From contig JBFWVJ010000002.1 of the NCBI GenBank assembly GCA_050246795.1, positions 1 through 64,000 on the forward strand: a DNA stretch of 64,000 nucleotides. The letters are read 5' to 3'. Source of the stretch: JBFWVJ01 sp050246795 (GTDB lineage: Bacteria > Patescibacteriota > Gracilibacteria > JAUYGZ01). Positions 51,578 to 61,477 of this stretch are shown here, one piece after another (positions within the stretch are counted from its first letter, which is position 1; every line of letters begins with the position of its first letter). The translations under genes were made by a program, and so were the position numbers. The notes below the pieces were generated by a model that was not told the DNA's origin, did not search any database, and was given only the letters and a program-made list of their open reading frames with translations.

Positions 51578-54500
51578 TGCATGTACCGGAATTTTCTTCT
51601 CTTCTTCTTCCACCAATAAGCAGGGGATGAAGGCTGCGCAAACTTCCTGGACTTCGTTTTTGTGAACTTCGAAGATGAGATCGGCTTGATCATCGGAGAG
51701 ACGAATGCTTGATCTCATCGAGAAGGTAAACTCGGTCGTTTTCTCGTGTCTATCCCGGCATTCGAAATAATAGTTGTTTAAGGCCTTGAAAACTTCTCCC
51801 GGGTTTTTGACCAGCCGTTCTAATACCGACGATGGGATCTGGTATTGAGTGGGGATTTCGAAATCACTGATGAATTTCACATAGCGGACAAATTTCTGAA
51901 GGAGATTGCCCAAGCTGATCGAATGGGTTTCCATTTCGATGCGAAGGGTCTCCAAAAACTCGGAGCTTTCTTCCTCCGGCAGTTCGTAGAACGGCTCAAT
52001 ATTGACTCCCAAGAGCTCATAGGTTTTTTGCAACTGGGTCAGTCGAGCGCTGCGCTTGAATTGTCGCATCATTTGCCGGCGGAATTTTTCCAGTTCACGG
52101 AGTGGGTCTTGTTCTTCCTCTTCCCGCTTCTTCGCTTCGAGAGATCTGGGGTTTACTGCTTCAATTTTTGGTGATGGCTTCAGATGCGTCGATTCATTGT
52201 TGGGTTCACTGGCTGCCACTTCCTGGGCTTTGAGTTCCTTGACGACCATCTCTTCTTCATCTGGGGGAGATGAAAGCTCGATTTCTGCCGCTTCTTCGGT
52301 TTCGACTTCTTCTTTCTGAAGGGATTCGGAAGGTTCATCAGTCATCAGTTCATCGACTGGTTGTTCTGAAGCTTCATCTGATGCAGGATCTTCGAATGCT
52401 GAAACTACTGGCTCGTCCTGCACCTCCTCCGGCATGACCTCTTCTTCCGATTCGAGTGGCTCCAAGAATTGTTCGGGGGCGTTTTGATCTTCTTCCAGGA
52501 CAGGATCTATCGCGATCTCTTCCGGTTCCAAAGGGGATGGATCTGCGGCTTCCTCCAGCTCTTCTGTTGCCTGATCCATTTCGAGGGGAGGCTGAGGCTG
52601 AACTTCGAATTCAGCATTGGTTTCGTTCGTTGACGCTTGATGTTCTTGAAATTCTTCAAAGGCGGCTTCCACGGGCTCTATGGGGAGGGCTTCTTCTGTT
52701 GGGAGCTGCTCCAGCTCTTCATCCAGTTCCACCTGTTGTTGAACCGCTTCGGAATCTTCAGAGAGATCCTCAATAGGGTCTGCATCGAATGCTTCATCCA
52801 GCTCCAGGAATTCATCGATGGTTTCGAGTGGTTCCATGACTTCGGCTTGGACTAATTCATCGGTCTCTTGGGGATCATCAAGGTCGGATCCTATTTCCAT
52901 ATCTTCTTGTTCCTGTATCTCTTCCATTTCTCCTTCCTCCATTTGGAATAGGCTCGCTTCCGGAATGACTGGCGTTTCTTCCAATTCGACTTCCAATTGC
53001 TGAGACGCCTCTTCCTTCAGCTTCATATTGAGCTGCAGCACATCGTTCGACTGGATATTGAGATACATTCTAGAACCTTGAGAGAACTTCAGCCAGGTTC
53101 TGGAAGAGAAGTTCTTGATCCGTTTGATGGCTCGTTGTCGTTCCGGCTTCATCGTCATGAGCTGAATCATCTTTTGCGGAGTCATTCCGCGTTTCATCAG
53201 TGACATCTTGAAAAGACGGAACTCCGAATCCTTTATCTGCGCGGACCATTCGACGATGAAGGGTTCTAAGAACCGTTTCATGTGGTCTTTTCGGAGCACG
53301 TTTCTGAGGAAGGGGAGTTTCTTCAGCTCCAACAATCGAGCCTGGCCTTTACTCATATCCACCACCTTGTCCAACCCTCTCGAGAGGTCACCGTCTTTGG
53401 CCTGCTCCAGTTCAGCGGCTGTCATTTTTTTCTTGCCCTTCGCACTGGCGCCGGTTTTCTTGGCCTTCTTGTCTTTCGTTGAACCTGCTTGCTCAGCTGT
53501 TGCTGCCACCCCTTGTTTCTTTTCGAGTTTGGCCTGCTTCATTTTTTCCTCTTCTTTTTCCTTCTGTTCTGGTTTTGGCTTCAACATTTTTTGATATTCA
53601 TCATATTTCTTCGCCAGCTCTCCTTTTACTTTGGCATGTCCCATCAGCTTGGCTTTTAGGTCAGCATGTTCTTTGAGTTCTTCTTGAAGTTCTGGACTCG
53701 CGTTCTTGAACATCTTCGCCATCAATTCATCAGAAAACTGTGCTTCATTGAGAGGTGATGCCAGCATTTCAGGCGGGATCTTGAACGCGGACAAGGAAAC
53801 GGTCAGCTCTTCTGAAAATTTCTTTTCCATGTACTGATCGTGTTGCTTTTCATACGATTCATAGGAATTTTTCAAACTTCCTTGCACTTTTTGATGCTTG
53901 AACAGCTTTTCTTTTAATCCCGGGTGCTCTTGCAGCTCTTCTAGGAGTTCCGGGCTGGCATTGCGCAGAACCATTTCAAACCAGTCTTTCGTAAAATGAT
54001 CTTCAGAAAAGTGTTTCTGGATCATCTCCGGTGGGATAGATGCGGTACTCAGCAGGGTCGAGAGCTCTTCTGAAAATTTCACCTCCATGGCCTTGTCATG
54101 CTTTTCTTCGTAGGCTTCGAATTTTTCTGAGAACGCCTTTTGAATCCGAGCCTTCGCCAGCAGTTTTTGGATCGCCTCGGGGTGTTCTTTCAGCAAGTCG
54201 TCGCTCAAGGATCCTTTGATGTGCTCAAACCAGGCCGCTTGGAATTCGTCTTTCTCGTAGTGTTTTTGAGCAAAGCTGTCTGGGATATCTTTTGCGAGAA
54301 TGGTTTTTTCTAATTCTTCCGTGAACTTGTTGTCTTCGGCCGTCTCGTGCTGTTTCAGCCACTGGTCATAGATAGTGCCTTTTAATTGTTCAGACGCCAG
54401 GTCTTGAAGGGCTTTGAAGGGCCCCATCTTTTTTCGCAAAGCTGCCGGGAGTTTTTTCAGCATCTCTGCCGCGAAAGCATCACGATTGTTGTGAAATTCA

Positions 54501-57217
54501 TCGTTCTCGATTTCGCCTGAGAAGTCGAGAAATTTCAAGGCTGTCTGAAGTTCTTTTTGAGCTTCTGCCTGGAATTTCTCCTTGTAGAACGCGTAGCGAT
54601 CGCTCAAAGCAGCATCCATTTCAGGGTCATTCGAAAGAGAGGCGATCATCTGGGCATGTTCCGGTTCCTGCCATTCCTTGTTCAGCTTCTTTCCTTGGTT
54701 CAAGGCGTCTTGCCACATGGCTTTTTTGAAATCTTCTTCGCTGGCGAATTCATCTTTCATTCCTTTTGGCGTATGGATTTCATTTCTGTCCCGGATGAGA
54801 TCCCGCAAGGTGGTTTTGGCTTCTTCCTTCTCTCTTTTTTCGTGCTCTTTCTTCCAATCGGAATAGAGCTTGGTTCGAGCGTGTTTTGAGAGCCGGCTCA
54901 GAATTTCTTCCTTCTTTTTATCACCGAGGAAATCCAGCTGTTCGAGCAGCTTCGCAGACAATTTTTTGCTGATCACGAATTTCCCGAACTCCTCCGGATT
55001 GTCATGGTATTTTTCTTCTTTGTATTCTTCCTCCGTGAAGGAGACCGATTCTACTTCTGATTCCAAGCCGGTGGCCAAGCGATTTGCAGCTGAGTCCTGG
55101 TACTCCGCGTAGCGGGCTGAAATGGCGCTATTTAGCTGATTGTTTTTTTTCAGTTCTTCGCGAAGCTGTTGGTGCTTGGGATCCTTGAGTTCATCGCCCT
55201 GGTCTGCCAAGACATTAAAAAACTTTTCGAAGAACTGTTCAGAAGTCAGGTTTTCCTTCGAAAGATCGCTGGGGATCGTTTGGACTTTGGCTGCCTGAAG
55301 GAGTGCCTGGGTTTTTTCGTTTTTCTCGGCCTCTTCGTGTTGTTGTTTCCATTTTTGATACAATTTGTCCTTAGCAATCCCGAGTAAGTTTCGTTCTGCC
55401 TGACTTCTTTTCTCCGGGCTTAATTTTTCGAGCTTGGATTTTTGGTCTTTCGTGAGCTTTTCATCGAGGATATATCTCGCGAAATCATCTGGTTTTTCAT
55501 GAAATGCATCGTTTTTGATTTCCTGGTCAGAGAAGGTGATGGATTCCATTTCTACTGAGATCTTTTCTACGATTTGATCGGATTTACTGTCGAGGTATTC
55601 GCGATGTCGGGACTTGATGGCTTGGTGAATTCTCTCACTGCTTTTCAGCTGTTTGAGAATATTTTCGTGCTTCTTTTCTTTCAATTCAGTATCCCGATTT
55701 GCCAATACTTGGAAATAGGCCTCAAAGAAGTCAGCTTCGTTTAGATCATCTTGTTGGAGAACGGACTCAGGAATTGCTTCGTTTGCTTGCTGGAGCATAG
55801 CTTCTTCTTTCTCTTTGACTTCAGCCTTTTCATGCTCACCGAGCCAACGGGGATACAAAACCTTAGAAAGCTGGTTTTTCAAAAACGCTTCCACTTGATC
55901 TCCCGCTTGAAGTTTTTCGATTTTTCTCAGTAATTCAGCGGGCATTCTATTGCGGAAATGCGCCGTGAAAGCTTCCTCATTGCCATGAAACTCATCATTC
56001 TTTTTTTCTGAATTGGTGAACTCAATCTCTTTTACGGCTGCTTCGATCTGTGTTTTGAGCCGATCAACTTTAACGGTTTCCAATTGATTTATTTTTCTTT
56101 GTAATGCAGCTTGAATGTTCGCTTCCTGAAACACCTGTTCTTCTACATTTTGATCCTGATGTTGAGATTTTTCTTTCTGCAAATCACTATTATTCATCGC
56201 GACTTTTTGAAAAATCGCTTTTTTTAGCTCTTCGTTGCTAAGATCTTGATCAAGAAATTCGTCAGCTGATGCTGCCTCAATCTCTGAACTTAACCCCTTG
56301 CTCAGACGTTCTGAAACTTTTTTTACATGTGCTGGTTCATATTCCCTTCTGTGTTTGGTGAGCAGGGCCCTTCTCAAGGATTTTTGCTGGATGACTTTTC
56401 CTCGTAGGTCTAATTCTGGATGTTGTGATAATTCCTTTTGAAAATCCACGTCATTAGCGGCAATAGCGTCAAAATATTTATTTGCAAAATCATCTGCTTC
56501 GTAATGTGTCTCGAGAATATCTTCCGGTATTTTTCCGTTTTCCACTGCCTGCGTGAATTTTTCGGCAAATGAAATGGCTTTTTTTTCTACATGCTGTGGT
56601 TCATACTGTTCCTTATGTTTTTTATAAAGGACTTTTCTGAGTTTCTTCATCACCTTTCCTCTCAGATCTTGATCAGCGTGTTCAGAGCTTTCTTTTTGAT
56701 AGTCTGCATCCTGTGCTGCGACAAAATCAAAATACTGCCCGACAAATTCATCAGCCTCTAAGTGAGGTATGAGAATACTGTCAGGAATAACCCCTTGTTC
56801 TATCTGCTGTTCCAGACGCTGGGCGAAAATCTCTGATTTTTTTTCGACGTGCTGAGGGATGTAACGCTCCTTATGTTGCTTGTACAACTCCCTTCTCAGA
56901 CCAGTGTCCTTCAAAAACTGTTCTTTGTACCCCGGGTTTTCTTGGAGAAATTTTCTCAATTCATCATGAGACTGTAAAAGATGATTGAAATAAGCATCCG
57001 CAAAATCCGTCGTCTCGAGGTGGGGTATTAAAATGCTGTCGGGGATCTTTCCTGTCCTGATTTTATCTAGCAGCTCGGGGGTTTCTGAATTCTTGAGGGT
57101 TTTAAATTTTGTTTCTGTTTTTGTTTGATCAATTTCAGTACCCCCCAAATCTGGAGGTGCTTCACTCCTCTTCTCATAATCATCATCTTCAAATTTTCCT
57201 TTTTCTAGATTAGACAC
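51575..57217 (-). CDS. Giant acidic helical repeat protein
   Basis: This 1880-residue protein has no signal peptide or membrane helix. From about residue 58 to 1230 it consists of roughly 14 units of 75-90 residues. Each has a hydrophobic IPDSILIPHLE-like or NDEFHxNxxxFA-like opening, an AYF-type helix and a basic LYKKHKEQYE-like end. In the middle of the array the two opening types alternate. A basic hinge (KGKKKMTAAELEQ) follows near 1300. Then comes a strongly acidic linker (about 1420-1680, mostly E, D, P, Q) and a C-terminal globular domain. I do not recognise a family. It is preceded by a small gene (9 bp gap) and is probably a cytoplasmic scaffold or a large binding protein. Confidence 0.75.
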   Translation of the reverse strand: MSNLEKGKFEDDDYEKRSEAPPDLGGTEIDQTKTETKFKTLKNSETPELLDKIRTGKIPDSILIPHLETTDFADAYFNHLLQSHDELRKFLQENPGYKEQFLKDTGLRRELYKQHKERYIPQHVEKKSEIFAQRLEQQIEQGVIPDSILIPHLEADEFVGQYFDFVAAQDADYQKESSEHADQDLRGKVMKKLRKVLYKKHKEQYEPQHVEKKAISFAEKFTQAVENGKIPEDILETHYEADDFANKYFDAIAANDVDFQKELSQHPELDLRGKVIQQKSLRRALLTKHRREYEPAHVKKVSERLSKGLSSEIEAASADEFLDQDLSNEELKKAIFQKVAMNNSDLQKEKSQHQDQNVEEQVFQEANIQAALQRKINQLETVKVDRLKTQIEAAVKEIEFTNSEKKNDEFHGNEEAFTAHFRNRMPAELLRKIEKLQAGDQVEAFLKNQLSKVLYPRWLGEHEKAEVKEKEEAMLQQANEAIPESVLQQDDLNEADFFEAYFQVLANRDTELKEKKHENILKQLKSSERIHQAIKSRHREYLDSKSDQIVEKISVEMESITFSDQEIKNDAFHEKPDDFARYILDEKLTKDQKSKLEKLSPEKRSQAERNLLGIAKDKLYQKWKQQHEEAEKNEKTQALLQAAKVQTIPSDLSKENLTSEQFFEKFFNVLADQGDELKDPKHQQLREELKKNNQLNSAISARYAEYQDSAANRLATGLESEVESVSFTEEEYKEEKYHDNPEEFGKFVISKKLSAKLLEQLDFLGDKKKEEILSRLSKHARTKLYSDWKKEHEKREKEEAKTTLRDLIRDRNEIHTPKGMKDEFASEEDFKKAMWQDALNQGKKLNKEWQEPEHAQMIASLSNDPEMDAALSDRYAFYKEKFQAEAQKELQTALKFLDFSGEIENDEFHNNRDAFAAEMLKKLPAALRKKMGPFKALQDLASEQLKGTIYDQWLKQHETAEDNKFTEELEKTILAKDIPDSFAQKHYEKDEFQAAWFEHIKGSLSDDLLKEHPEAIQKLLAKARIQKAFSEKFEAYEEKHDKAMEVKFSEELSTLLSTASIPPEMIQKHFSEDHFTKDWFEMVLRNASPELLEELQEHPGLKEKLFKHQKVQGSLKNSYESYEKQHDQYMEKKFSEELTVSLSAFKIPPEMLASPLNEAQFSDELMAKMFKNASPELQEELKEHADLKAKLMGHAKVKGELAKKYDEYQKMLKPKPEQKEKEEEKMKQAKLEKKQGVAATAEQAGSTKDKKAKKTGASAKGKKKMTAAELEQAKDGDLSRGLDKVVDMSKGQARLLELKKLPFLRNVLRKDHMKRFLEPFIVEWSAQIKDSEFRLFKMSLMKRGMTPQKMIQLMTMKPERQRAIKRIKNFSSRTWLKFSQGSRMYLNIQSNDVLQLNMKLKEEASQQLEVELEETPVIPEASLFQMEEGEMEEIQEQEDMEIGSDLDDPQETDELVQAEVMEPLETIDEFLELDEAFDADPIEDLSEDSEAVQQQVELDEELEQLPTEEALPIEPVEAAFEEFQEHQASTNETNAEFEVQPQPPLEMDQATEELEEAADPSPLEPEEIAIDPVLEEDQNAPEQFLEPLESEEEVMPEEVQDEPVVSAFEDPASDEASEQPVDELMTDEPSESLQKEEVETEEAAEIELSSPPDEEEMVVKELKAQEVAASEPNNESTHLKPSPKIEAVNPRSLEAKKREEEEQDPLRELEKFRRQMMRQFKRSARLTQLQKTYELLGVNIEPFYELPEEESSEFLETLRIEMETHSISLGNLLQKFVRYVKFISDFEIPTQYQIPSSVLERLVKNPGEVFKALNNYYFECRDRHEKTTEFTFSMRSSIRLSDDQADLIFEVHKNEVQEVCAAFIPCLLVEEEEKKIPVHA

Positions 57218-57226
57218 TGGTGGCTA

Positions 57227-57742
57227 TTATGAAGAGATAATGATACCATTAAATTCAAAGCCTCTTTCTGTCTTTTTCACAGCTCCATCCATGAGATCAA
57301 CAGGATGCACGCTCTTTTGAACTAAATATCGAATGATTGATAGAGCCTGCTCTGGAGTACCTCCACTCACTTCTAGGTCAAATCTTTTGGTGTGATCGTG
57401 TACCTGACCACTGCAGTGGTCGAGATAGATAGCTTCCAGTTCAGTAGTATCTCCTTTTTCAAAATCGTGCAGGCTTGACTCAGGCGTTAAGTAGGTAATG
57501 GAAACGCTGCCTTTTGAAATCGGTTGGGCTACAAACATCTTTCCAGTCTCCGTACCTAGTGCCACTTTTAATGCTCTTTTCACGCCAGAAAATACTTTTT
57601 CCCAGTCATGGGAATTTTTTCCTGCTTGATTCAGTTGGTTCGCGAGTTCTTTCAAGGAAGATACGCCTTCTATGACCAGAAGATCTTCAGATCCAGCATT
57701 TGTATCAATTCCCATTTCTATTGGTTTTAAGACTTTAGCCAT
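57227..57742 (-). CDS. Hypothetical protein co-transcribed with the giant repeat protein
   Basis: This 171-residue soluble protein has a beta-rich C-terminal part (RFDLEVSGGTPEQALSIIRY). It shows no known motif or membrane segment. It starts 32 bp downstream of a good promoter and ends 9 bp before the giant protein, so the two form an operon and may bind each other. Confidence 0.55.
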   Translation of the reverse strand: MAKVLKPIEMGIDTNAGSEDLLVIEGVSSLKELANQLNQAGKNSHDWEKVFSGVKRALKVALGTETGKMFVAQPISKGSVSITYLTPESSLHDFEKGDTTELEAIYLDHCSGQVHDHTKRFDLEVSGGTPEQALSIIRYLVQKSVHPVDLMDGAVKKTERGFEFNGIIISS

Positions 57743-57773
57743 ATCAATAATTAAGAATAATTTCTATATGCGA

Positions 57774-57801
57774 ATTATATGCATTAAGGAATTTTTTGCA
57801 A
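57774..57801 (-). promoter_or_regulatory. Promoter of the giant-protein operon
   Basis: On the minus strand TTGCAA (57801-57796) and TATAAT (57779-57774) are 16 bp apart, in a very AT-rich stretch ahead of the gene at 57742. Confidence 0.55.
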
Positions 57802-57847
57802 TTAAATATACTTCGATTTTTACTTTTTCTGGAAGTAATCGAGACAA

Positions 57848-58552
57848 TTAGTACTCAAATTCGTACGGATTTTTCGGCTTGGAAATGAGTTCGACCGTTT
57901 GAGCGTGAACAACGCCTCGGGCCTGCCCATCGTATTCCTTTAAACTGATCGTCCCATTCACTGCTATCCACTCATTATTTTCCCATTGATCAGCGTCTGA
58001 GGTGTCGATCAACAAGCCGAGTGGCCTGGCATCGGCGATGCAGCAGCCCACGACGAATCGGATGAGTAAGAGGGTGTTTTCTTCACTTTTTTCAGGTTTC
58101 ACGACCATGCCTTCGAGCCGGACTTTTTGCCCGATAAATATTCGGGGATCAGGGTGCTGCGTGAGGATCCGGGACCACTGGATGAGCGTCCGTTCTCCCG
58201 AAGGGGTGTTCATCGCTTCCTGGAACTTGATTTCATCGAAGGAAGGCACTCTGGTCTCCACGCCGCGACTGAGGGCTGTCTCTGAGGAAAGGGATTGAAG
58301 AGGCAGCTGAAACCCCATGATCACCGTCGAGATGATCACGACCGCGCTGAAGGTATGCGAGGACATGTGTTGGAGCGATCGACTTTTCAAGAGAAGCCAT
58401 CCTGCCGCTAGGATCAGACAGGCGCTCGCGAAGGAAACGATCAGGTGGTAATGGGGGTTGATAAGCAATGATGTCTGGCCAGTACCACTGAGATAGCTCA
58501 CAAAGATCCACAGGCCTAATAATGCTATGGCATCAATCCATCGGGAGATCAT
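57848..58552 (-). CDS. TIGR03943/YcgQ-family membrane protein
   Basis: This 234-residue protein has three or so membrane helices in the first 105 residues and an outer C-terminal domain. That domain contains IGQKVRLEGMVVKPEK, RFVVGCCIADARPLGLLID and WIAVNGTISLKEY, the marks of the YcgQ-like subunit that pairs with DUF318 permeases. The CC pair could bind a metal. It overlaps the permease gene by 4 bases. Proteins of this pair are often under zinc (Zur) control in other bacteria, while the transported substrate is unknown. Confidence 0.85.
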   Translation of the reverse strand: MISRWIDAIALLGLWIFVSYLSGTGQTSLLINPHYHLIVSFASACLILAAGWLLLKSRSLQHMSSHTFSAVVIISTVIMGFQLPLQSLSSETALSRGVETRVPSFDEIKFQEAMNTPSGERTLIQWSRILTQHPDPRIFIGQKVRLEGMVVKPEKSEENTLLLIRFVVGCCIADARPLGLLIDTSDADQWENNEWIAVNGTISLKEYDGQARGVVHAQTVELISKPKNPYEFEY

Positions 58553-59475
58553 AACGAAAGAGAAAAGAGGCTATTGAGAGCGAGAATGCTCAGAAAACAG
58601 AGCACCGCCGCAAGCGTGCTCACCAAAAGGATGGTTTTCGTTTTAAAAAGCGTCCTCATCATGATCAGGGATTTCATATCGACTACCGGACCGAAGACGA
58701 GAAAGCCCAATAAGGCCAAAGGGCTGAATTGCCCGCTGTAGCTCACCGCGAAAAAAGCATCTACCGTAGAGCAGATCGAGACAATAAAGGCGAGGAACAT
58801 CATGCTGAAGGTCGAGCTGATGACGCCGTCTCCCAGGCTCAGTAAGAGTTCTCGAGGTACGATGACTTGAATCCCCGCGGCGATAAAAGCCCCCAGGATG
58901 AGAAATTGCATCATTTGAAAAAACTCGATGATGGCATTTCCTAAAAATCGATCCGTTCCGTCCGAACTATGAAAGCAGGCTTCTTGATGGGCCTCCTTCT
59001 CCCTGATGGAGGCCGCTTCAGTCCATGCATCAGCATTCTTCACCCGGCTGAAGAGCCATCCGATGATGACCGCTATCGATAGACTGATCACCACCCTCAA
59101 GAGCACCATGATGGGGAGCGTCCGAAAGGCCACGGCGGTGGAAACGATGACAATGGGATTGAAGACCGGAGCGGAAAGGAGAAAGGTCATCACGACGTGA
59201 AGAGGGACTCCCTGTGCTAAGAGTCGCCTGGCTACGGGAATATTTCCGCACTCACAGACGGGAAAGAAAAAACCCAGCGCGCTTCCCGACAAACACCCCA
59301 GCAAGGGTTTTTTGGGCAGGTACCGCATCAGTGTTTTGTGGCTGAGAAAGTGTCTGAAAAGTCCAGAGATGAGTACTCCCAAAACAATAAATGGCAATGA
59401 CTGGACGACGATCGCTAAAAAAATCATCCCTCCATCGATGAGCGCACTTTTTGTGATGAAGGGGATGTCGATCAT
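58549..59475 (-). CDS. DUF318/YcgR-type permease
   Basis: This 308-residue integral protein has about eight membrane helices in two similar halves. Motifs are LGFFFPVCECGNIPVARRLLAQGVP and SAPVFNPIVIVST in the first half, and SICSTVDAFFAVSYSGQFSPLALLGFLVFGPVVDMKS in the second (named by their short cores CECG and FGPVVDMK). This is the YcgR/ArsP-like permease family. It is translated just before its YcgQ-like partner with a 4-base overlap. A metal or metalloid role is probable but the substrate is unknown. Confidence 0.87.
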   Translation of the reverse strand: MIDIPFITKSALIDGGMIFLAIVVQSLPFIVLGVLISGLFRHFLSHKTLMRYLPKKPLLGCLSGSALGFFFPVCECGNIPVARRLLAQGVPLHVVMTFLLSAPVFNPIVIVSTAVAFRTLPIMVLLRVVISLSIAVIIGWLFSRVKNADAWTEAASIREKEAHQEACFHSSDGTDRFLGNAIIEFFQMMQFLILGAFIAAGIQVIVPRELLLSLGDGVISSTFSMMFLAFIVSICSTVDAFFAVSYSGQFSPLALLGFLVFGPVVDMKSLIMMRTLFKTKTILLVSTLAAVLCFLSILALNSLFSLSL

Positions 59476-59539
59476 ATGCTGTTCACCAAAAATGAATTCA
59501 GATTGAGAATAGGTGAGTGAGGTTTTTTCTGCAAATGAT

Positions 59540-59614
59540 TGGCAGTCCCAAGGGGAATCGAACCCCTGTTTTCAGGATGAAAACCTGATGTCCTAACCAC
59601 TAGACGATGGGACC
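59540..59614 (-). tRNA. tRNA-Glu (anticodon TTC)
   Basis: On the minus strand the gene starts GGTCCCATCGTCTAGTGG. The acceptor arm pairs with TGGGACT, the anticodon loop TTTTCAT gives TTC, the T loop is GGTTCGATTCC and GCCA is encoded at the end. Confidence 0.96.
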
Positions 59615-59754
59615 ATTGGAGAATTTCAATGATCAATTTCCAATTTTCAATTGGCGATTGATAGCAACAGAAAGTCTATGGAAAATCTTCAGAAAGTCAA
59701 AGGAGTTTTGCTTTCGGAGTGGTAAAATCAAGGTGTGTTTGAAATGCAAAAATT

Positions 59755-60450
59755 ATGAAACCCCTGATTACCGTCCCCATTCAAGCTTCATCACCTGCTC
59801 AGATCGAGAAAGCACTTCGAAGTGGACGAAAAGAAGTGGCGGCTTATGAAATATGGCTGGACTGTTTGCTGAAGCAGGATCTCTCTCCAGAGAGGGTTGA
59901 AGAGCTCGTGAGGCACTGGAAGAAGGTGGGGAAGAAAAAACTGGTGATCGTATGTAAGGAAAAGCTTGAAAATGGCCATTTTACGGGAACTCAGGCTGAA
60001 AAAATTGAAATCTTAGCGGCGGCGGCGAGGGGAGGAGCGGATTACATTGATGTTGGGATGCTGGGGAAAGATGAGACGATTGGGACGGTTGGGAAAAGGA
60101 GGAAGAAGGCGAAAATAATTGTCTCTTTCCACGATTTCAACAAGACCCCACAAATGCCACGGCTGTTGAGCTTGGCGAAGAAAATGCAGGAGTGGGGAGC
60201 AGACATTGTGAAAATTGCCACCTTCGTGAACACCTTGGAAGATAATCAGAGGCTGATTGAGCTGGCGTTGCGGCTGAAGCAGGAAAAACAAAAGCACATC
60301 ATTTTGGGAATGGGGGAAAAGGGGATGGTGACACGAATCCTTGGTCAAAAGCTGGGAAATGAGCTACAATTTGTGTCTCTCGACGTTTCGACTGCGCCGG
60401 GACAGCTCACGTTGGCACAGGCCATTCAATTTCAAAACGTTCTCAAATAA
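59755..60450 (+). CDS. aroD: Type I 3-dehydroquinate dehydratase
   Basis: AroD removes water from 3-dehydroquinate in the shikimate path. The 231 residues begin MKPLITVPIQASS. The barrel carries YEIWLDCLL near residue 31, the catalytic His126 in VSFHDFNKTP and the Schiff-base Lys153 in DIVKIATFVNT. LGMGEKGMVTRIL and QLTLAQA complete the fold. Length is typical of the free-standing type I enzyme. Other shikimate genes are not in the window. Confidence 0.92.
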   Translation: MKPLITVPIQASSPAQIEKALRSGRKEVAAYEIWLDCLLKQDLSPERVEELVRHWKKVGKKKLVIVCKEKLENGHFTGTQAEKIEILAAAARGGADYIDVGMLGKDETIGTVGKRRKKAKIIVSFHDFNKTPQMPRLLSLAKKMQEWGADIVKIATFVNTLEDNQRLIELALRLKQEKQKHIILGMGEKGMVTRILGQKLGNELQFVSLDVSTAPGQLTLAQAIQFQNVLK

Positions 60451-60475
60451 ACCCAGCTGAATAACTCCATAACTC

Positions 60476-61189
60476 ATGACCAATTCTGATTCCCATTTCG
60501 TTCGACTCAACAAATACATCTCCCAAACTGGTTATTGTTCTCGACGAAAAGCGGATGAACTGATCGAGCAGGGGAAAGTGCTGGTGAATAATGTTCCGGT
60601 AAAGGAACTCGGAACGAAGATTGACCCAGATGTTGACGAAGTACGCATCAAGCAAGGTCCAATCCTGAAGCCATCGAAAAAGAAGGTCCTTCTCATGCTG
60701 AACAAGCCCAAAGGATATGTCTGCACCAAAAGTGATCCTTTTGAATCGAAGACGGTGTATGAACTCCTTCCTCCTCAGTACCAAAGCCTCGTGACCATTG
60801 GAAGATTGGATAAGGATACAGAAGGACTGTTGTTGTTCACGAATGACGGAGAACTGGCGAATCAACTGGCTCATCCCAAGTTTGGTAAGGAAAAAACCTA
60901 TCTCGTCACCGCGCGCGGACAGCTGGACGAGAAAGATCTGAAGCGGATTTCCAAGACCATGTACCTGCGAGACTATGTGGTGAAAGGGGCGAAGGTGAAG
61001 GAAATGAGCTTTGATAAGGAAAAAGATCGAGCCATTTATGAAGTCACGATTTCCGAGGGCAAAAACCGACAGATCCACAATATGTTCCTGGTGCTGAAGC
61101 ATCCGGTAAAGCGGTTGATGAGGACTTCATTTGGGGAATATAAGCTCGGAACATTGAAAACCGGAGAATTTAAGCTGTTGAAGATCTAA
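60476..61189 (+). CDS. Pseudouridine synthase, RsuA/RluB/E/F family
   Basis: This 237-residue protein modifies uridine in rRNA. The N-terminal S4 RNA-binding domain (VRLNKYISQTGYCSRRKADELIEQGKV region, residues about 9-65) is followed by the catalytic part with GRLDKDTEGLLLFTNDGELA, which contains the active Asp. EGKNRQIHNMF closes the active site. The family members RsuA, RluB, RluE and RluF cannot be told apart with certainty here; RluB-like is the best guess. It starts 25 bp after aroD on the same strand. Confidence 0.9.
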   Translation: MTNSDSHFVRLNKYISQTGYCSRRKADELIEQGKVLVNNVPVKELGTKIDPDVDEVRIKQGPILKPSKKKVLLMLNKPKGYVCTKSDPFESKTVYELLPPQYQSLVTIGRLDKDTEGLLLFTNDGELANQLAHPKFGKEKTYLVTARGQLDEKDLKRISKTMYLRDYVVKGAKVKEMSFDKEKDRAIYEVTISEGKNRQIHNMFLVLKHPVKRLMRTSFGEYKLGTLKTGEFKLLKI

Positions 61190-61208
61190 AGCGAAGAATA
61201 ATACAGGA

Positions 61209-61457
61209 TGTCATTGCGAGCGTATGGCAGGAAAGTGGAGAGGTAAGCGTCGCAATCCCGTGAACTCCTTTTTCCATTCCGATCGAAGCCATGTACTCAT
61301 GGCGCAGCGGAGGAATCCTTCTCCTGGACTCACCGCGGGTTCCTTCCCAAAAACTCCTCCAAGGGATTCCTCCACTACGTTCAATCCCCGAAACCTCCAA
61401 CTCCGGTCGGAATGGAAAAAAAAAGACTAAATGATGAGAAACTCGCTCGCAATGACA
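61209..61457. repeat. Nested palindromic repeats ahead of the glycosyltransferase gene
   Basis: A perfect outer inverted repeat of 14 bp (TGTCATTGCGAGCG at 61209-61222, and its complement at 61444-61457) encloses a diverged copy of the palindromic element (61274-61415, ends CCATTCCGATCG and CGGTCGGAATGG). The outer word resembles TCATTGCGAG repeats found in several bacterial genomes. Confidence 0.75.
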
Positions 61458-61477
61458 GCCACCATTCATCCACGTGT

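Noticed and set aside
59620..59660. TCAATTTCCAATTTTCAATTGG region as a possible regulatory palindrome
   Set aside because: It is short and AT-rich, and looks like part of the general intergenic word repeats. No gene-specific role can be supported.
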